Shown: piece after piece, positions 12,030-25,259 of the stretch
Layout of the letters: each line of letters opens with the position of its first letter
How positions within the stretch are numbered: the stretch's first letter is position 1
NCBI RefSeq assembly: GCF_051014685.1
Contig: NC_135055.1
Location: 5,816,001-5,880,000, forward strand
Direction: 5' to 3'
Length of the DNA stretch: 64,000 bases
Source of the DNA: Ptiloglossa arizonensis
Lineage: Eukaryota; Arthropoda; Insecta; Hymenoptera; Colletidae
Made by a program: the position numbers and the translations under genes
The notes under the pieces: generated by a model
Database searches by the model: none
The model's input: only the letters and a program-made list of their open reading frames with translations
What the model was told of the DNA's origin: nothing

Positions 12030-13540
12030 AAGGCTAGGTGCACTAGTGGTGGGTCAAACAGATGGAGTCCGATAGTGACTTGTCAGAAAGATGGGATTCA
12101 CTGGTGACTGGTTGGAAAGACAAGATCTACTAGTTACTGGTCAGAAAGATAAGACCCACTAGTGACTGGTTGGAAAGATAAGATCCACTAGTGACTGGTT
12201 GGAAAGATAAGATCTATTAGTTACTGGTCAGAAAGATAAGACCCACTAGTGACTGGTCAGAAAAATGAGATCCACTAGTGACTGGCCAAGCGGACAGGAT
12301 CAACTAGGATCTGGTCAGAAAGATAGGATCCACTAGTGATTGGTCAGAAAGATAAGACCCACTAGTGACTGATCAGAAAAATAAGATCCACTACTGACTG
12401 GTTGAAAAGATAAGATCTATCAGTTACTGGTCAGAAAGATAAGACCCACTAGTGACTGGTCAGAAAAATGAGATCCACTAGTGACTGGCCAAGCGGACAG
12501 GATCAACTAGGATCTGGTCAGAAAGATAGGATCCACTAGTGATCGGTCAGAAAGATAGGATAATCTAGTGATTGGTCAAGAGTATAGGATCTAGTAGTAA
12601 AAGGTCAGAAAGATAAGATCCACTAGTGATTAGTCAAGAGGACAGGATCCAGTAGTAACAGGTCAAGAAGACAGGATCGACTAGTGACTGGTCAGAAAGA
12701 TAAGACCCACTAGTGACTGGTCAGAAAAATAAGATCCACTAGTGACTGGCCAAGTTGACAGGATCAACTAGGATCTGGTCAGAAAAATTGGGTCCACTAG
12801 TGATTGGTCAGAAAGATAGGATAATCTAGTGATTGGTCAAGAGTATAGGATCTAGTAGTAAGAGGTCAGGAAGATAAGATCCACTAGTGATTAGTCAAGA
12901 GGACAGGATCCAGTAGTAACAGGTCAAGAAGACAGGGTCGACTAGTGACTGGTCAGAAAGATAAGATCCAGTAGTAACAGGTCAAGAAGACAGGGTCGAC
13001 TAGTGACTGATCAGAAAGATAAGATCCACTAGTGACTGGTCAAAAAGACAGGATCCACTAGTGATTGGTCAGAAAGATAAGATCCACTAGTGATTGGTCA
13101 GAAAGATAGGATCACCTAGTGATTGGTCAAGAGGACAGGATCTAGCAGTAAGAGGTCAGGAAGATAAGATTCACTAGTGACTGATCAGAAAGATAAGATC
13201 CACTAGTGATTAGTCGAGAGGACAGGATCTAGTAGTAACAGGTCAAGAAGATAGGATCCACTAGTGACTGGTCAAGAGGACAGGATCCACTCGTAACTGA
13301 TTAGAAAGATAAGAACTAGTAATAACAGGTCAGGAAGACAGGCTGGATTAGTAAACAATCTGGATTAGAACGACAGGATGAACTACTTACTAATCTGAGT
13401 AATTATGATGCTCTGATTGTCAGATATTTATAAGATTCTAGTGATCGACCAAGAAGATAGGACCTACTAGAAACAAGTCAGGTAGATAGGACTTACTAGT
13501 CAGACTGGTCAGAAGGAGAGGATCTGGTCAGACGTAAAGA
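12030..13540. repeat. 29-bp minisatellite with higher-order structure
   Basis: About fifty units of roughly 29 bp follow the pattern GATCCACTAGTGACTGGTCA then GAAAGATAA. Nearly every unit keeps the CACTAGTG palindrome or a one-base variant. A distinctive variant run containing GCCAAG and GGATCAACTAGGATCTGG begins at 12285, 12488 and 12749. The distances are 203 and 261 bp, exactly 7 and 9 units, so blocks of several units were copied together. Both ends fade into diverged units (before 12060 and after 13330). Confidence 0.95.
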
Positions 13541-16500
13541 ACAACGGTCTAGATCACATAATCAGTGATCGTTTAGACAGCTACAAAGGATGTTAATACG
13601 AAAACATGTGTAAGGTATTGCCTCAGACATCAATGTCTTAAATCGTCACCCTGGTACCAAGGATCCGCAAGTCGTTTTTCCGAAAAAAAAGATTGTCTAC
13701 TCAATCAGAGAACAAATCGACAACTCCTCTATCAATTACAGTTCGTTTGCGAGAATTCGGTACAACAATGTGTTCTCTCGATCCTCTGCTAGTAGACAGC
13801 ACGAAAATATGGTCAGTTACGGTTGGGCACGCTCTATATACTCTGTCTAATTTCCACAGTTAGGAAGGAACCCAATACACGGCTGTACCGTATCGCGACA
13901 CGGCTATACAATGTTAATTTATATCGTTGATATCGGTGTCGAACGTATTCGCACCTGGCTTAACGACACGTTTCAAGAGGGTCGAAGAGTCCCAATCAGT
14001 GGTTAAACAACTCCTCCATCTTGCTGGTGCTATTTGCACAGAGTATCTCACGCTGGGGGACACCGATCCTCATCGTGGACAGGGATCCCCGGGAGACTCG
14101 ATTGAGACGAAACGACGTGGTTGGCAAAGTGGGCTAAGGAAGGACGACATAGGGTGGCAGCAGGCTGTTAACGCCGCGGGGATGGGGCTGAGCGAAGCAG
14201 AGGACGCTTGAGCTCGAGTGTCTGCGGTATTTTAATATCTGACATTCCTGAAACGACCGGCCCATCCGACTCCACCGTCACGGGTAGCGTTGCTGCAACG
14301 TCTAGCCTCCCCATGTGTATCAACGCTGTTAACCGTAGCTGGATACCGCTGTCAGGACGTTACTGTTATTGCCGCCCGTTCCTGTTCGCGCTGGGTTATC
14401 GCTGGAATTGCCGCGCGCAGAGTCGATGATCCGCAATGGGGAATGCCCATTGGTGCTTCCGTTAACCAGGACCAAGGCGAGACATTCGTTCCCAGCGTAG
14501 TGGTTGCTGACGTTCCAGTAGCGATTACACCATCCACGGGTGTTACGTTTCCCTGGACGCCACTGGAAGCAATGGCTAGTAACGAGGCTTTTTGTCCGTT
14601 TACCGAATGCTTTCCAAAGTAGAACGCGCACCTTGCAATCTAAGGGGAGAAACGTGCAAAAACGTTTTCTTTATCAATCTACAGTACGCGAGAAGATTGC
14701 GTTTGGAGTTTCGGAGAATTGTTCACGGGCCATCTTAGATCTAAACGAGAGGTGGGCACATCTGTCCAGTAGAAAGTTGAACAGATGGGATTCCTTAATG
14801 GAGTAAGATTCGTGGTAATTCCGTACACAGTTTTTCTTTTTTTTTCACACGTATACTGTACATATGTCTGTTAACTGCGTCTAAATAATTAAGTAAAGAT
14901 TTGGATAAAACTTTAGATTTATGCTGCACGTTCTCGTGTCCATACCTGGTTACACTTTGAACGTGTATATCCGTTATTTGACAAAGTTTCGAGAAACGTT
15001 TCGGGTATATCTTAAGTAGAATGAAATTCTGTACGACAAGGTTAAATAAAATTTTTGTCTCTGTTCTCTCCGCTGAAGAATAGATTAAATATTTGAATTC
15101 GTACACCACTGGAAATAATACTAAAACGACGCGTCGAACAGTACGACGACGTATTTCGTCTCGGTGAATTTTTATTGTTCCGGTTATACTGTTCCTTCCG
15201 TTCCGTGTGTGCAATGCACTCGGTAACCGCACACGTAGGCTTGATTTATCAGTTAGCATAATTGCAGACGCTCTCGGCGGGTAGCGTGTTCCTCTTATTC
15301 CGCAAAGGCCTCCGTGTAATATTTTAGGAGACAGAGCCCTCATAACGGGCCACGTGGAACGTTCACCTGCGGTTCGTTGAAAAAGTAGATCATTATTCTC
15401 GAGTGTGAATCTCTTCTTCAAAAACGACCCCATTGATCAATGTATCTTCCTTGGTCAACGTCCATTTCCCGATCTCGTTTGTCTCCGTGGCCCGTGAGGT
15501 TCGTTTTCTACACTGACAACCGGCCGAGCTCCGTTCTCGATCTACTTCCATCGCTTTCTCTAGCCAAATGATAGTGGAAATTCGTAGCTTCCGCGCCATT
15601 ATTATCGTTACTCGACCTCCTCTTTCACCGAGGTCGTTTTTCCTCGAGCAATTTCCACCCCCCGCCCCCCCCCCCCCCGACCACGGAAAGAGTCGCAAAT
15701 CCTTTCCTCGCGAGACCGTGTGTTCTTGCAATCGTTAACCCCGATTCTTTGATCCTTTTATTGACTCCTTTTCATCCAATTTCGCTCGCCATTTTATCAA
15801 CGACGTTCTTTTTTGCATTATTTATAGCACTCCAAAGTACATCCACGTTGATTCCATTAATTTAGAAATACACAAGTTCAAACATCTCCTGACAAGTTCG
15901 GTGATTTCGCTTCAAACACTTCCAAACCAGAATTTCTGTAACTTCGGTCTCGTTTACAAGAGAACGAATTTCTCGGGAATATTATTAATATCGAAACTCG
16001 TGGCAAGTTTCTATCCCGCAATGGTATTCGGTATACAAGTTCCGAACCGTCGTTGAAAGCTTGACCATTTTCATCGAAATCGCCTTCAAACCCTCGCAAA
16101 TGGAATTCGCGTTACTTCACGGTATTCCCAACAGTCGAACTTCTCCACCGGTTTAACGCTCATTTCTTTCTCGTTGCTGAGATGTTCGTGGCTCCCCTGA
16201 GGATACGGAAAGCCGGGTGCCCTGGCCCTGACGCCGGTCGAAAGTTTACGAAGAGGACAAGGGGTCAGAGGAAACGCGAGATTTCACTTCTCGAGGACGA
16301 CGAACGGGGAATTTTCTTACCTGGTGCCTCGCCAGCCAAAGTATGTAACCGACCACGGCTGCTGCTTACCTCTGGAATCTCTTCATCCGATTCGTCGGCC
16401 ACGGGAACGTCTGTGGTGCTTTACCAATCCGTCCGACAAATCCTCGAGGTATTTGCGCAGATTTCTCCACGCGAAAACGCGGGGAACGATGCTCGAAGCT

Positions 16501-17109
16501 CTGAGAGAAAGAAGAAGGCTGCAAACAGGATTTCGATACGCAAATGCTCACTGAAAATCGTTTCTTCCGGGTCGAGAATGGAACGAGGAATCACAGCTCT
16601 TCCGCAGACCCGAGGAACCTGAGTATTTTATAATTGAGTTTGTTCCGCGCTTAGACGGAGTAATTTCCAAACATATTCAAGGGAAGTTCGCGTCTCGGGG
16701 CGTGTGTTTACCGGAAATGCTGGCCCATTGAGGTTTATGTTACTGGCGGACTTGGAAGGGTGCGAGGAGGATTCTGGCGAGATTACTACCCTGTTGCTCT
16801 ACCCTGTGTGCGGAGTGCTTATCATGGCGCAGAAAAAAAAAAGAAAATAAACAGAAAGCGAGAAAACCTTCCAATTAAATATGACCGGAACCACCCAGTC
16901 AGTGGTTCCATTATGGCTACTCAGAGCGGGGATGAAGATAAATAGTAGGGTGACGAAACAAAGGGGATGCCTTAACTTTGGGGACATAAGCTTCTCGAAG
17001 CAAGGGGAAGTATTTTGGTAAACATTCGCCGAGAAATAATTGGAACAGGATTTGTGGAATGTCAATCAAGTTTGAAAAGGCAAGTTCATTCGAGGAGTTT
17101 ACCTTATTG
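13541..17109. other. Unique sequence with a GC-rich island and a poly-C tract; no supported gene
   Basis: A GC-rich island lies at about 14040-14640; its frames on both strands have no recognisable domain. A 212-codon minus frame (14795-15433) starts with ATG in moderately AT-rich DNA. It is the least likely of the long frames to be chance, but it matches nothing I know. A tract of about 15 C lies near 15664-15678. A possible 90-nt minus-strand exon (16321-16410) is described among the findings. The remainder shows nothing. Confidence 0.4.
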
Positions 17110-18800
17110 TTGTCAAATTCGTTCAAACGGTTGAATTTTATATCAACTTCGAGCAGTCGAACGCCACTTCAAACTTGTTCAAACAATCGATCTCTGTATC
17201 AATTGAATAATAACTTCTCTCGTACATTTGTACAATGAATTTATACATTCAAGCAGCCAATGTCCACATCAACTATCTTCCAACAGTCAACTTCCACACG
17301 AACCACTCGTTCGTTCAACCACTCGTCGTCGATATCAAACTTATTCAAATTGTTGAGTTTAATGCAAACACGATTCAAGCAATCACCTTCTACCCCATCC
17401 CCATTTGTTCGTAAACTTCAACATCAACAATTCACAGTTTAGAAGAACATTCTAAACACTCAACCTCATTGTCAACTTCCACATCAATCACATTTAACTC
17501 ACATTAAAGTTATTTGTATCTACCCCATCCCCATTTGTTCGTAAACTTCAACATCAACAACTCACAGTTTAGAAGAACATTCTGAACACTCAACCTTATT
17601 GTCAACTTCCACATCAATCACATTTAACTCACATTAAAGTTATTTGTATCTACCCCATCCCCATTTGTTCGTAAACTTCAACATCAACAACTCACAGTTT
17701 AGAAGAACATTCTGAACACTCAACCTTATTGTCAACTTACACATCAATCACATTTAACTCACATTAAAGTTACTTATATCAGGTTCAATGCCAAGCAGTC
17801 CACCTTTGCTTTAACATCGTTCAAGCAGGCAACATTCGCTCCAACCTCGCTCAAACAGTCAAACTTCATTCCAATGCACGATTTAATCTCGATATCAACC
17901 GCATTGAAGCATTCAACATCAATGCCAACCTTCTTAAGACAGTCAAACGTAACTTCAGATGTTTCGTCGACATTGTTCGAGCAGGTTTGAGTTATCCAAG
18001 CACTGGTTAAGTGGTTATCGTTCGTTCAACCACTCGTCGTCGATATCAAACTTATTCAAATTGTTAAGTTTAATGCAAACACGATTCAAGCAATCACCTT
18101 CTACCCCAACCCCATTTGTTCGTAAACTTCAACATCAACAACATTCTAAACACTCAACCTCATTGTCAACTTCACACATCAATTACATTTAACTCGCATT
18201 AAAGTTATTTGTATCAGGTTCAATGCTCCAACCTCGCTCAAACAGTCAAACTTCATTCCAATGCAGGATTCAATCTCGATATCAACCGCATTGAAGCATT
18301 CAACATCAATGCCAACCTTCTTAAGACAGTCAAACGTAACTTCAGATGTTTCGTCGACATTGTTCGAGCAGGTTTGAGTTATCCAAGCACTGGTTAAGTG
18401 GTTATCGTTCGTTCAACCACTCGTCGTCGATATCAAACTTATTCAAATTGTTAAGTTTAATGCGAACACGATTCAAGCAATCACCTTCTACCCCATCCTC
18501 ATTTGTTCGTAAACTTCAACATCAACCACATTCTAAACACTCAACCTCATTGTCAACTTCACACATCAATTACATTTAACTCGCATTAAAGTTATTTATA
18601 TCGGGTTCAATGCTCCAACCTCGCTCAAACAGTCAAACTTCATTCCAATGCAGGATTCAATCTCGATATCGACCGCATTGAAGCATTCAACATCAATGCC
18701 AATCTTCTTAAGACAGTCGAACGTAACTTCAGATGTTTCATCGACATTGTTCGAGCAGGTTTGGGTTATCCAAGCACTCAACTTCCACTTCAAACTCGTT
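17110..18800. repeat. Compound array: 130-bp and 387-bp repeats
   Basis: A 130-bp unit starting TACCCCATCCCCATTTGTTC occurs at 17391, 17521 and 17651, almost identical. Further right a 387-bp unit starting GCTCCAACCTCGCTCAAACA recurs at 17838, 18225 and 18612, the last copy partial. The 387-bp unit contains one diverged 130-bp-type segment, so the longer period grew out of the shorter one. The whole block is rich in TCAAAC and TTCAAC motifs. Repeated frames such as SFNHSSSISNLFKLLSLM are by-products of the repeat, not evidence of a gene. Confidence 0.92.
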
Positions 18801-21559
18801 CAAGTCGTCAAGCTTAACTACCGGACACTTTCTACGCGCACAATGCTAGTCCCGAGAAATATTCACTCTAAAATCCCCTCGAAAATCTCTTACCTGCATT
18901 ATCGTTTCTTTTTTGAAATCCAGGGGATTACTCTTTCCCCGGGATGAGGAACAGGGCATCGCGTACGAGGAACAGGCCTCCGTTCGTTGCAATGCTATTC
19001 GAAACGATGGCCCGTTTGAAAGGGGATCAGACGCCGTTTAATCTGGCCAGCCATGGCAAAGGTGCCGCTAAGCGTAATTCCAAAGATGTGAAACCAAAAA
19101 GGGGCACACTCAGCTGCCCTCTGGCAGAGAGGTCAGAGGATAAGTGGATGTGGCAATCGAAACGGGAGAAATAAGAGAGGGTGGCGAATTGGGTGGATTG
19201 TTAGAGGCTGAGGCAGAAACAGAGGCAAAGGGATCCCGGTTGAGGGAAAAACGGAAGGATAGGGGGGGTGAGGAAACGCGTTCCAATGCACGGATGATGA
19301 GGAAGAGACCACACACGCATACCAATCGAACATATAGCCATTTGACCCGTTGATCGAATTCCAATCAGCCTCCCCTAAATCCTAACCCCCACCCTATCCC
19401 ACTGTCACGCATTGCCTCCGCTTGGCAGAGCGTAGCTATCTCGAGCGGATTAACGCTACTCTCGAGGACACGTTTGCAATGCCCTGGGGAAACGATCGTG
19501 TGATCACTGAGAAAGGACCATCGTCTCGAGAGATCCTAGGAGAGTGCGGAGCGTGCACAACGCGACAGGTACGTGTTTCTCTTTTTTACGATACCCCGTG
19601 AGCGATGTGTTCTCCGAGGATCGTTCCGTGGTAATGGAAAGTCATCGATAGGGAACTTTTTTGCCTTCTCGTGGTACGATCGGCGAGCAGGGATGTTCGT
19701 CGACGGTGGAACCGGAAATTCGAACAACGTGTCGAACATCGAGAGACTTTCGGACGAATTAGACCGATCTCGTTCCTCGAGAGCGGAGTACGATTCGTGT
19801 ATTTTTGTTCCCGAATGGTAAACACTATTCACGAATCTCTCGACACGTTTTATTCGATTTCGTAGACGATGCTTCCATTGCCTACGTGTGTAGCTGGTAA
19901 CGTATTTCGCCACCTGCAGTTCGACCTTCCGCTTCAACCAACTTTTACAATTTCGCAGCCGCGCAAGGATCCGGCGTTCTTCGGAAACTCATGAATAGAC
20001 GTGTGACGTTTGCGTATAGAGGCACGTACGGTTGGCAAAGTTTATTTCAACTAGCGAGGATGTATTCCAGAAAGAAAGAAATATCATTCATGGAGGGAAT
20101 TCCGAGCCGTATTGGGTCAGATGTTTCATTCAGCGTTCGTACAGTCTACTATTATGCAAAAATTTATCGAAATGGGTAATGGTTGCCACAGTATTTTTAT
20201 TCATTGATTTTTTTTCTCTCTCTAGAATAGTTTATCCAGAAGACCTGTCTTTAACGACACGTACCTTTCGATCGCAGTAAGATATTGGAACGATTTCCAT
20301 CCCCGTGTAATATTAAAAGTGTATATTATTAATGCGTTAATTAATCATTTAATTGCAACGTCTCTCCTTTCCGTGATGAAATTGCAAAGTTCTTTTTCTC
20401 TTCCCGCTACCAGTAGTGATGTAACACTTTACTTCGGGTTCAGACCCTGAACTGAATTCCACAAAAAAGGTACTCCCCTCAATCTGAGAGTGGTTTTTCT
20501 TCTGTGCAATACATGTAAGCGTCCTGGGGACCTCGCAATTTTTTATTACCTTGTCGCGGTTCGCATTAATTACTCAGTTTCTCTCTCCTTTGGGCGTAGC
20601 AACGCTGGGAACTACCGAGACGAGTCGCGAACGTGAAATAAAGCTTTAAAATTCGCAAGGGCCGTGTCAATGGCACCCCCTCCCCCCCGATATCTCTGAT
20701 TCGCTGGCGACGTAGTGATAAAAATGAAATTTTAATGTGTAATCGATATTGGCCGATGAGGGAGGCGATAAAGGAGTCCAATTTTTTCGGTTATCTGAGC
20801 AAGCTTTACCAATGCGGGTAATAAATGCTCGATGCTGTGGAACGAAAGGGGCTGGCTCTATTCACGAGAAATAATAATATAAGAATGATCGTGAACAATA
20901 AAAATGGAAAACGACGGGGACGAGATACCAAATTTTATTATTGGAAATAATATTGGTAGATCTGGGAATAATGTGAATTAAATTTTGAGGATTGAAGCTC
21001 ATAATATTGACGTAGTAAATGTCGTAATATAATAATAAAAAAAAAAAGTATTCGCGTTTCGTCACGTTTGTCTTCGACTATCGAAAGAAGGAAAATATTT
21101 AAAGTTATTAAATTTCATTGCGATATCAAAGGAATATTTTTGATCACCCTTTTTTCCACAGTACGGCCTGAACATTTTCAACCCCTCTTCCACGAAAGCT
21201 TCTCAAACGCGTATTATAATTAATTAATACCACCTATCGGTCACAGAGAAACCTAATTTTCGTTCGGGACATCTATCAATTAAGTTTCCCTATCGTCGAT
21301 GTAGATCAGCGGTAGACGCACCTCGCGTCTATTAAGCCGCATCTATTAATCAAATTTCTACGTCATAGATACAGCACGTTCGCACGCGTGTTCGCTCTAA
21401 TCAAATCGATATCGCGGAAACTCGACTGCCAACACCGTTCACAATCGTAAGAATCGTTGCACGAAACGGGGTATTGTTCCATAATCAATCTTCAGAGTTA
21501 ATTGTTACCTGCACATACAACAGCTAGGACTACTTGTCAAACCTTCCCGTATTCGAATA
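18801..21559. other. Unique sequence; possible exon-like island at 18925-19568
   Basis: At 18907-18924 a pyrimidine-rich stretch ends in AAATCCAG, a plausible 3' splice site. About 640 bp further right GACAG followed by GTACGT (GT at 19569) is a plausible 5' splice site. A 76-codon frame starts with ATG at 18944 but stops at 19174, so any exon would be largely untranslated. I do not recognise it. Outside this island nothing was seen apart from AT-rich DNA at 20840-21060. Confidence 0.25.
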
Positions 21560-21965
21560 CCCGAATAGTTCAAGAATTCAATATTCAGAGGAATACAATT
21601 CGAATAGTGTGCTATTCGAATACTATTCAAGTACTGTTCGAATGCTATTTGAATAATATTCGAACACTATTCAAGTACTGTTCGAATGCTATTTGAATAA
21701 TATTCGAATACTATTCAACTACTGTTCGAATGCTATTTGAATAATATTCGAATACTATTCAAGTACTGTTCGAATGCTATTTGAATAATATTCGAATACT
21801 ATTCAAGTACTATTCGAATACTATTCAAGTACGATTCGAATACTATTCAAGTACTATTCGAATACTGTTCAAGTATTATTCGAATACTGTTCAAGTATTA
21901 TTCGAATACTATTCAAGTGCTATTTGAATACCATTCAAGTACTATTCGCATGCTATTTAAATACT
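21560..21965. repeat. 44-bp array of 22-bp TTCGAA-type subunits
   Basis: CTGTTCGAATGCTATTTGAA recurs at 21634, 21678, 21722 and 21766, a strict 44-bp period. To the right, single 22-bp units of the type ATTCGAATACTATTCAAGTA continue to about 21950. Units are built round palindromic ATTCGAAT and TTGAA motifs, so both strands look alike. Similar motifs make up arrays at 53440 and 54520. Confidence 0.93.
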
Positions 21966-22831
21966 TGGTTACTCGAGCATCTGATTATTCTAATAATATT
22001 CGAGTATTTGATAATCTTACGTACCTGATCAGTTAATTTCATACCTAACAAACATTTATGGAGCAGTGTTAAGAATTACACACAACGGTGGAGATTTCAC
22101 TAGTCCAATAAAAATTTCACAGGATTTTTGGGAGATCCCTAACACATTGCAGATACTTCGCAAACGTCTACTTTCTGAAATTAGATAGTTATCTCAAGGA
22201 TTTTAAGGGATCCCAGGGATTGTACCAAGGGTTTCTAATGAAGGCAGAAGCATTCACCTGATCCCAACTTCGCTAGGATCATCTTTGTACACGTTACTGA
22301 GTAGCAAAAGGAAAATTCCAGCAAGACTCTAGATGACAATGTTAAAAGTGAGATACGTTTAACATTAATGACAGTCATGTGTACTATTCTCTACCATCGA
22401 AATGGTTCCAATCTTATCATTTAAAATTCTTTTACATTATAAATTGTTTCACGTTTCTATACACTTCTACGTTTAATGTTGAAAGCAAAGCCTTTATAAT
22501 TATTCCACGACCGTCAAGATTCGCGTTCTTCCAGCGTAAAGAATATTTTCAATATTCAACCAAGTCTACCGAAATATTAAAATAGTATGGTCTCACCAAT
22601 TAGACGTTTCTAACGATCGTTCCCAGCGACACGCAAGGCTGCAATAAGCCTCTGCCAACGAGTCCTCACATTCCTTCCTCGTCGTCCTATAGAGACCAAG
22701 GAACGAGACGAACGGAGGGGGGACATAGGCGCAAGGAATCGCAATTTTATCGCGTCTCGAAGAATAATTTGTTCGCGCAACGACAAACGATTCGTCTTTC
22801 GCTGGCGAAATCAAACGATTTTCTCCCAAAT

Positions 22832-22876
<45 letters not shown>

Positions 22877-25259
22877 GCTTTCCATCCATCTATCCATCTT
22901 CCTCTTACTCTCCAGATCCTATAAATTCACCGACGCTCCGCAATTTTGTAATATCCCGAAAGCCAGCGTGTCATAGATCCCCCGTCCCCCTATTCTCTGG
23001 CCCCCTCCCCTGATTTTATCGACGTTGACTTTTCATAATGGTAACTAGATTCACGCGCTGGATATTTGACGAGCCCATTTTCTCCTCGGAAATTTCGAAG
23101 GCTTTGTTCCTTCGATCTCTATTTACAACTGGTTACGCCCCGTGCTGGTATCGGTAGTTATGGTTATCGTTCATCCTGGTATTTCCGTACGAGACCAACG
23201 TCTCACGCGACCGTGGTTTTCCAGCGTTGTTAAATTATTGGCTCCCCGCTGCGAATGGTGGCCCCTTGTGCCTGGTACCGAGCCTTGAATGATCCTCAGG
23301 TTAAACAGATACGTGGCTAGGTCGGCGCCAAATATTTCGACCGCTCAAGGTCACCTTCTTAAACCTCGGTCACATCACACGTCACCTGGCCTTGTAATGA
23401 CGTCACGAGCTTCGATCGTTTTTGGACAGACCACAGGTTCTCAAGGATGGTCTACCTAAAATAACGAATAAATTTTAGTCATGTTGAAGAAAAAATAAAT
23501 AAAAATGTCTAATGCAATAATATATGAATTAATATAATTTACATGTGCATAACCGTGTAGTTGAAAAGTAGGGTATGGAAGAATTGTAAATCGCTTTCAA
23601 TATTTTCTTTCGAATACTTTTAGATCTTTATCCTTAAAATTCTTACTATAATTGTTCTGGGTTAAGAATTTCGCTAGGTGTCTCTCAGAACAGTAACGCG
23701 AAGGATATGCACACAGTAACTGAGAAATGTAGCGGGATAAGCGGCCAAAATATTTGGCGCAAACCTGGCTACATGACCATTGACTAACGAACTGTCGGAT
23801 ATTTTTGAAAATATCGATCATATTCAAAAATGTTATGATGTGAAATTGATGCGCAAAATTGAAAGGGTTTATACGACAAATTTATCAGAGGAATTGATTT
23901 CAATTCACTTAAAAAATCGAAGGAAATTTCGAGGTTAATTTTTGTAAACGTCCAATTACGATTTGTAATTCGTACCGTCCCGCAATTTTGCTCGAAAGAA
24001 ATGGCAATTAAATTCCTGTTAAATTTAACACGGCTCTGTTATAAGTACTCGGGAATACTCTGAGAAAGATCCCGGTAATTCGCAGAGACAGTCCGACCCA
24101 TCGAATTACCAGCAGGTTCACAATCAAAATAAATTCGTTCCGGGTGCTGGAATTCCTCTCAGCGATACGGTGACGCGGTCTAGGCGCCGCCACTTTCTTT
24201 TCATTTCCCTGGCGTCCCATAATGGCCTCCGTTCTACTTAGAAATAAAACCTCATAGCAGCGGGACGACGCTGACCGAAGGTGTTTCGGATTACAACGCT
24301 ATGACGCCTGCAGCATATTCCGCGACGCCTCTCGAGTCGAAAGAATGGATGTACAGTGGTACGAATTCGAAAAAGAGGGACGAAAGATCAACGAGCAAAA
24401 ATCTTTTCATTTTCCATTATAAATCGTAATAAGAGTATTGTGTACGTTCGTTAAATTTCTCTCCAGTATATTACGAACACGATTTACTTCTTCGAAGGTT
24501 CGTTTATCGCATCTTTTATGCGTTAAAACGAACGACTAACCTCTCTACGTTTAGAGCTTTGCATATTTTCTAGCGTTTCACTCTTTCTTTGTTACCGAAG
24601 CCTCGCTACATTTTTAAAACATTTCCTGGAAGAAGAAAACTTAGAAAATCGATGGATCACCGGTAGAATTTTACAATACGCCACCTGTGGAAAAGTCAAA
24701 CATTTGATTTTATCGAAAATTTGTAATTAATCGAACCATTGTGCGACCGAGCACACTGATGGATTCACTTGAAAACAAGGCTCGGGCGATTCATCAATTC
24801 CATGGAAGCGAACGAGTTCATCATCCCTGTTAAGGGCGGCAGGAATTTTTAATCCGTCGCTCGGGCTCGCTTCGCTATTAATGTCACGCTCAGGAGATAA
24901 ATTGCACTTATCGGCCTGTCCTAGTCTTCGGAGAAAGGAAAACTCGTCCCACCGACTTTTCCTTGCAACGTTTATCGATTCCGTCGCGGGAAAAATGATT
25001 TAAAGGAACCACCCTTCCGGCCTGGCTCGCCTTGAGAAACTCGAGAAGACTCGCGCACTATCGTCGAGAATTAAACGTAAATGGGTCTGGGGAAGACAAT
25101 GGATCCATCGTTCACTGGATCGAGGCTCTTCGGGACAGGACAGTAAGACTACAGACAGGCAATTGTATTTAAAATCCTCGGACGAAGGTGTAGCATTTAT
25201 TCCCTAAGAACTCGGTTTTTCCTACACACTGAGAGCTCGGTGCTATTTACCATTTCTGA
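21966..25259. other. Unique sequence, no supported gene
   Basis: AT-rich at the left, then a TC microsatellite at 22833-22872, a GC-moderate stretch at 22600-23440, AT-rich DNA at 23450-24040 and mixed DNA to the end. Frames are short and unremarkable. No element ends were noticed. Confidence 0.45.
22833..22872. repeat. TC dinucleotide microsatellite
   Basis: About 20 uninterrupted TC units. Confidence 0.98.

Noticed and set aside
17260..18947. Repeated peptide frames in the 130/387-bp array as a repetitive protein gene
   Set aside because: Frames are broken differently in each copy and follow the DNA repeat; no start, splice or conservation evidence.
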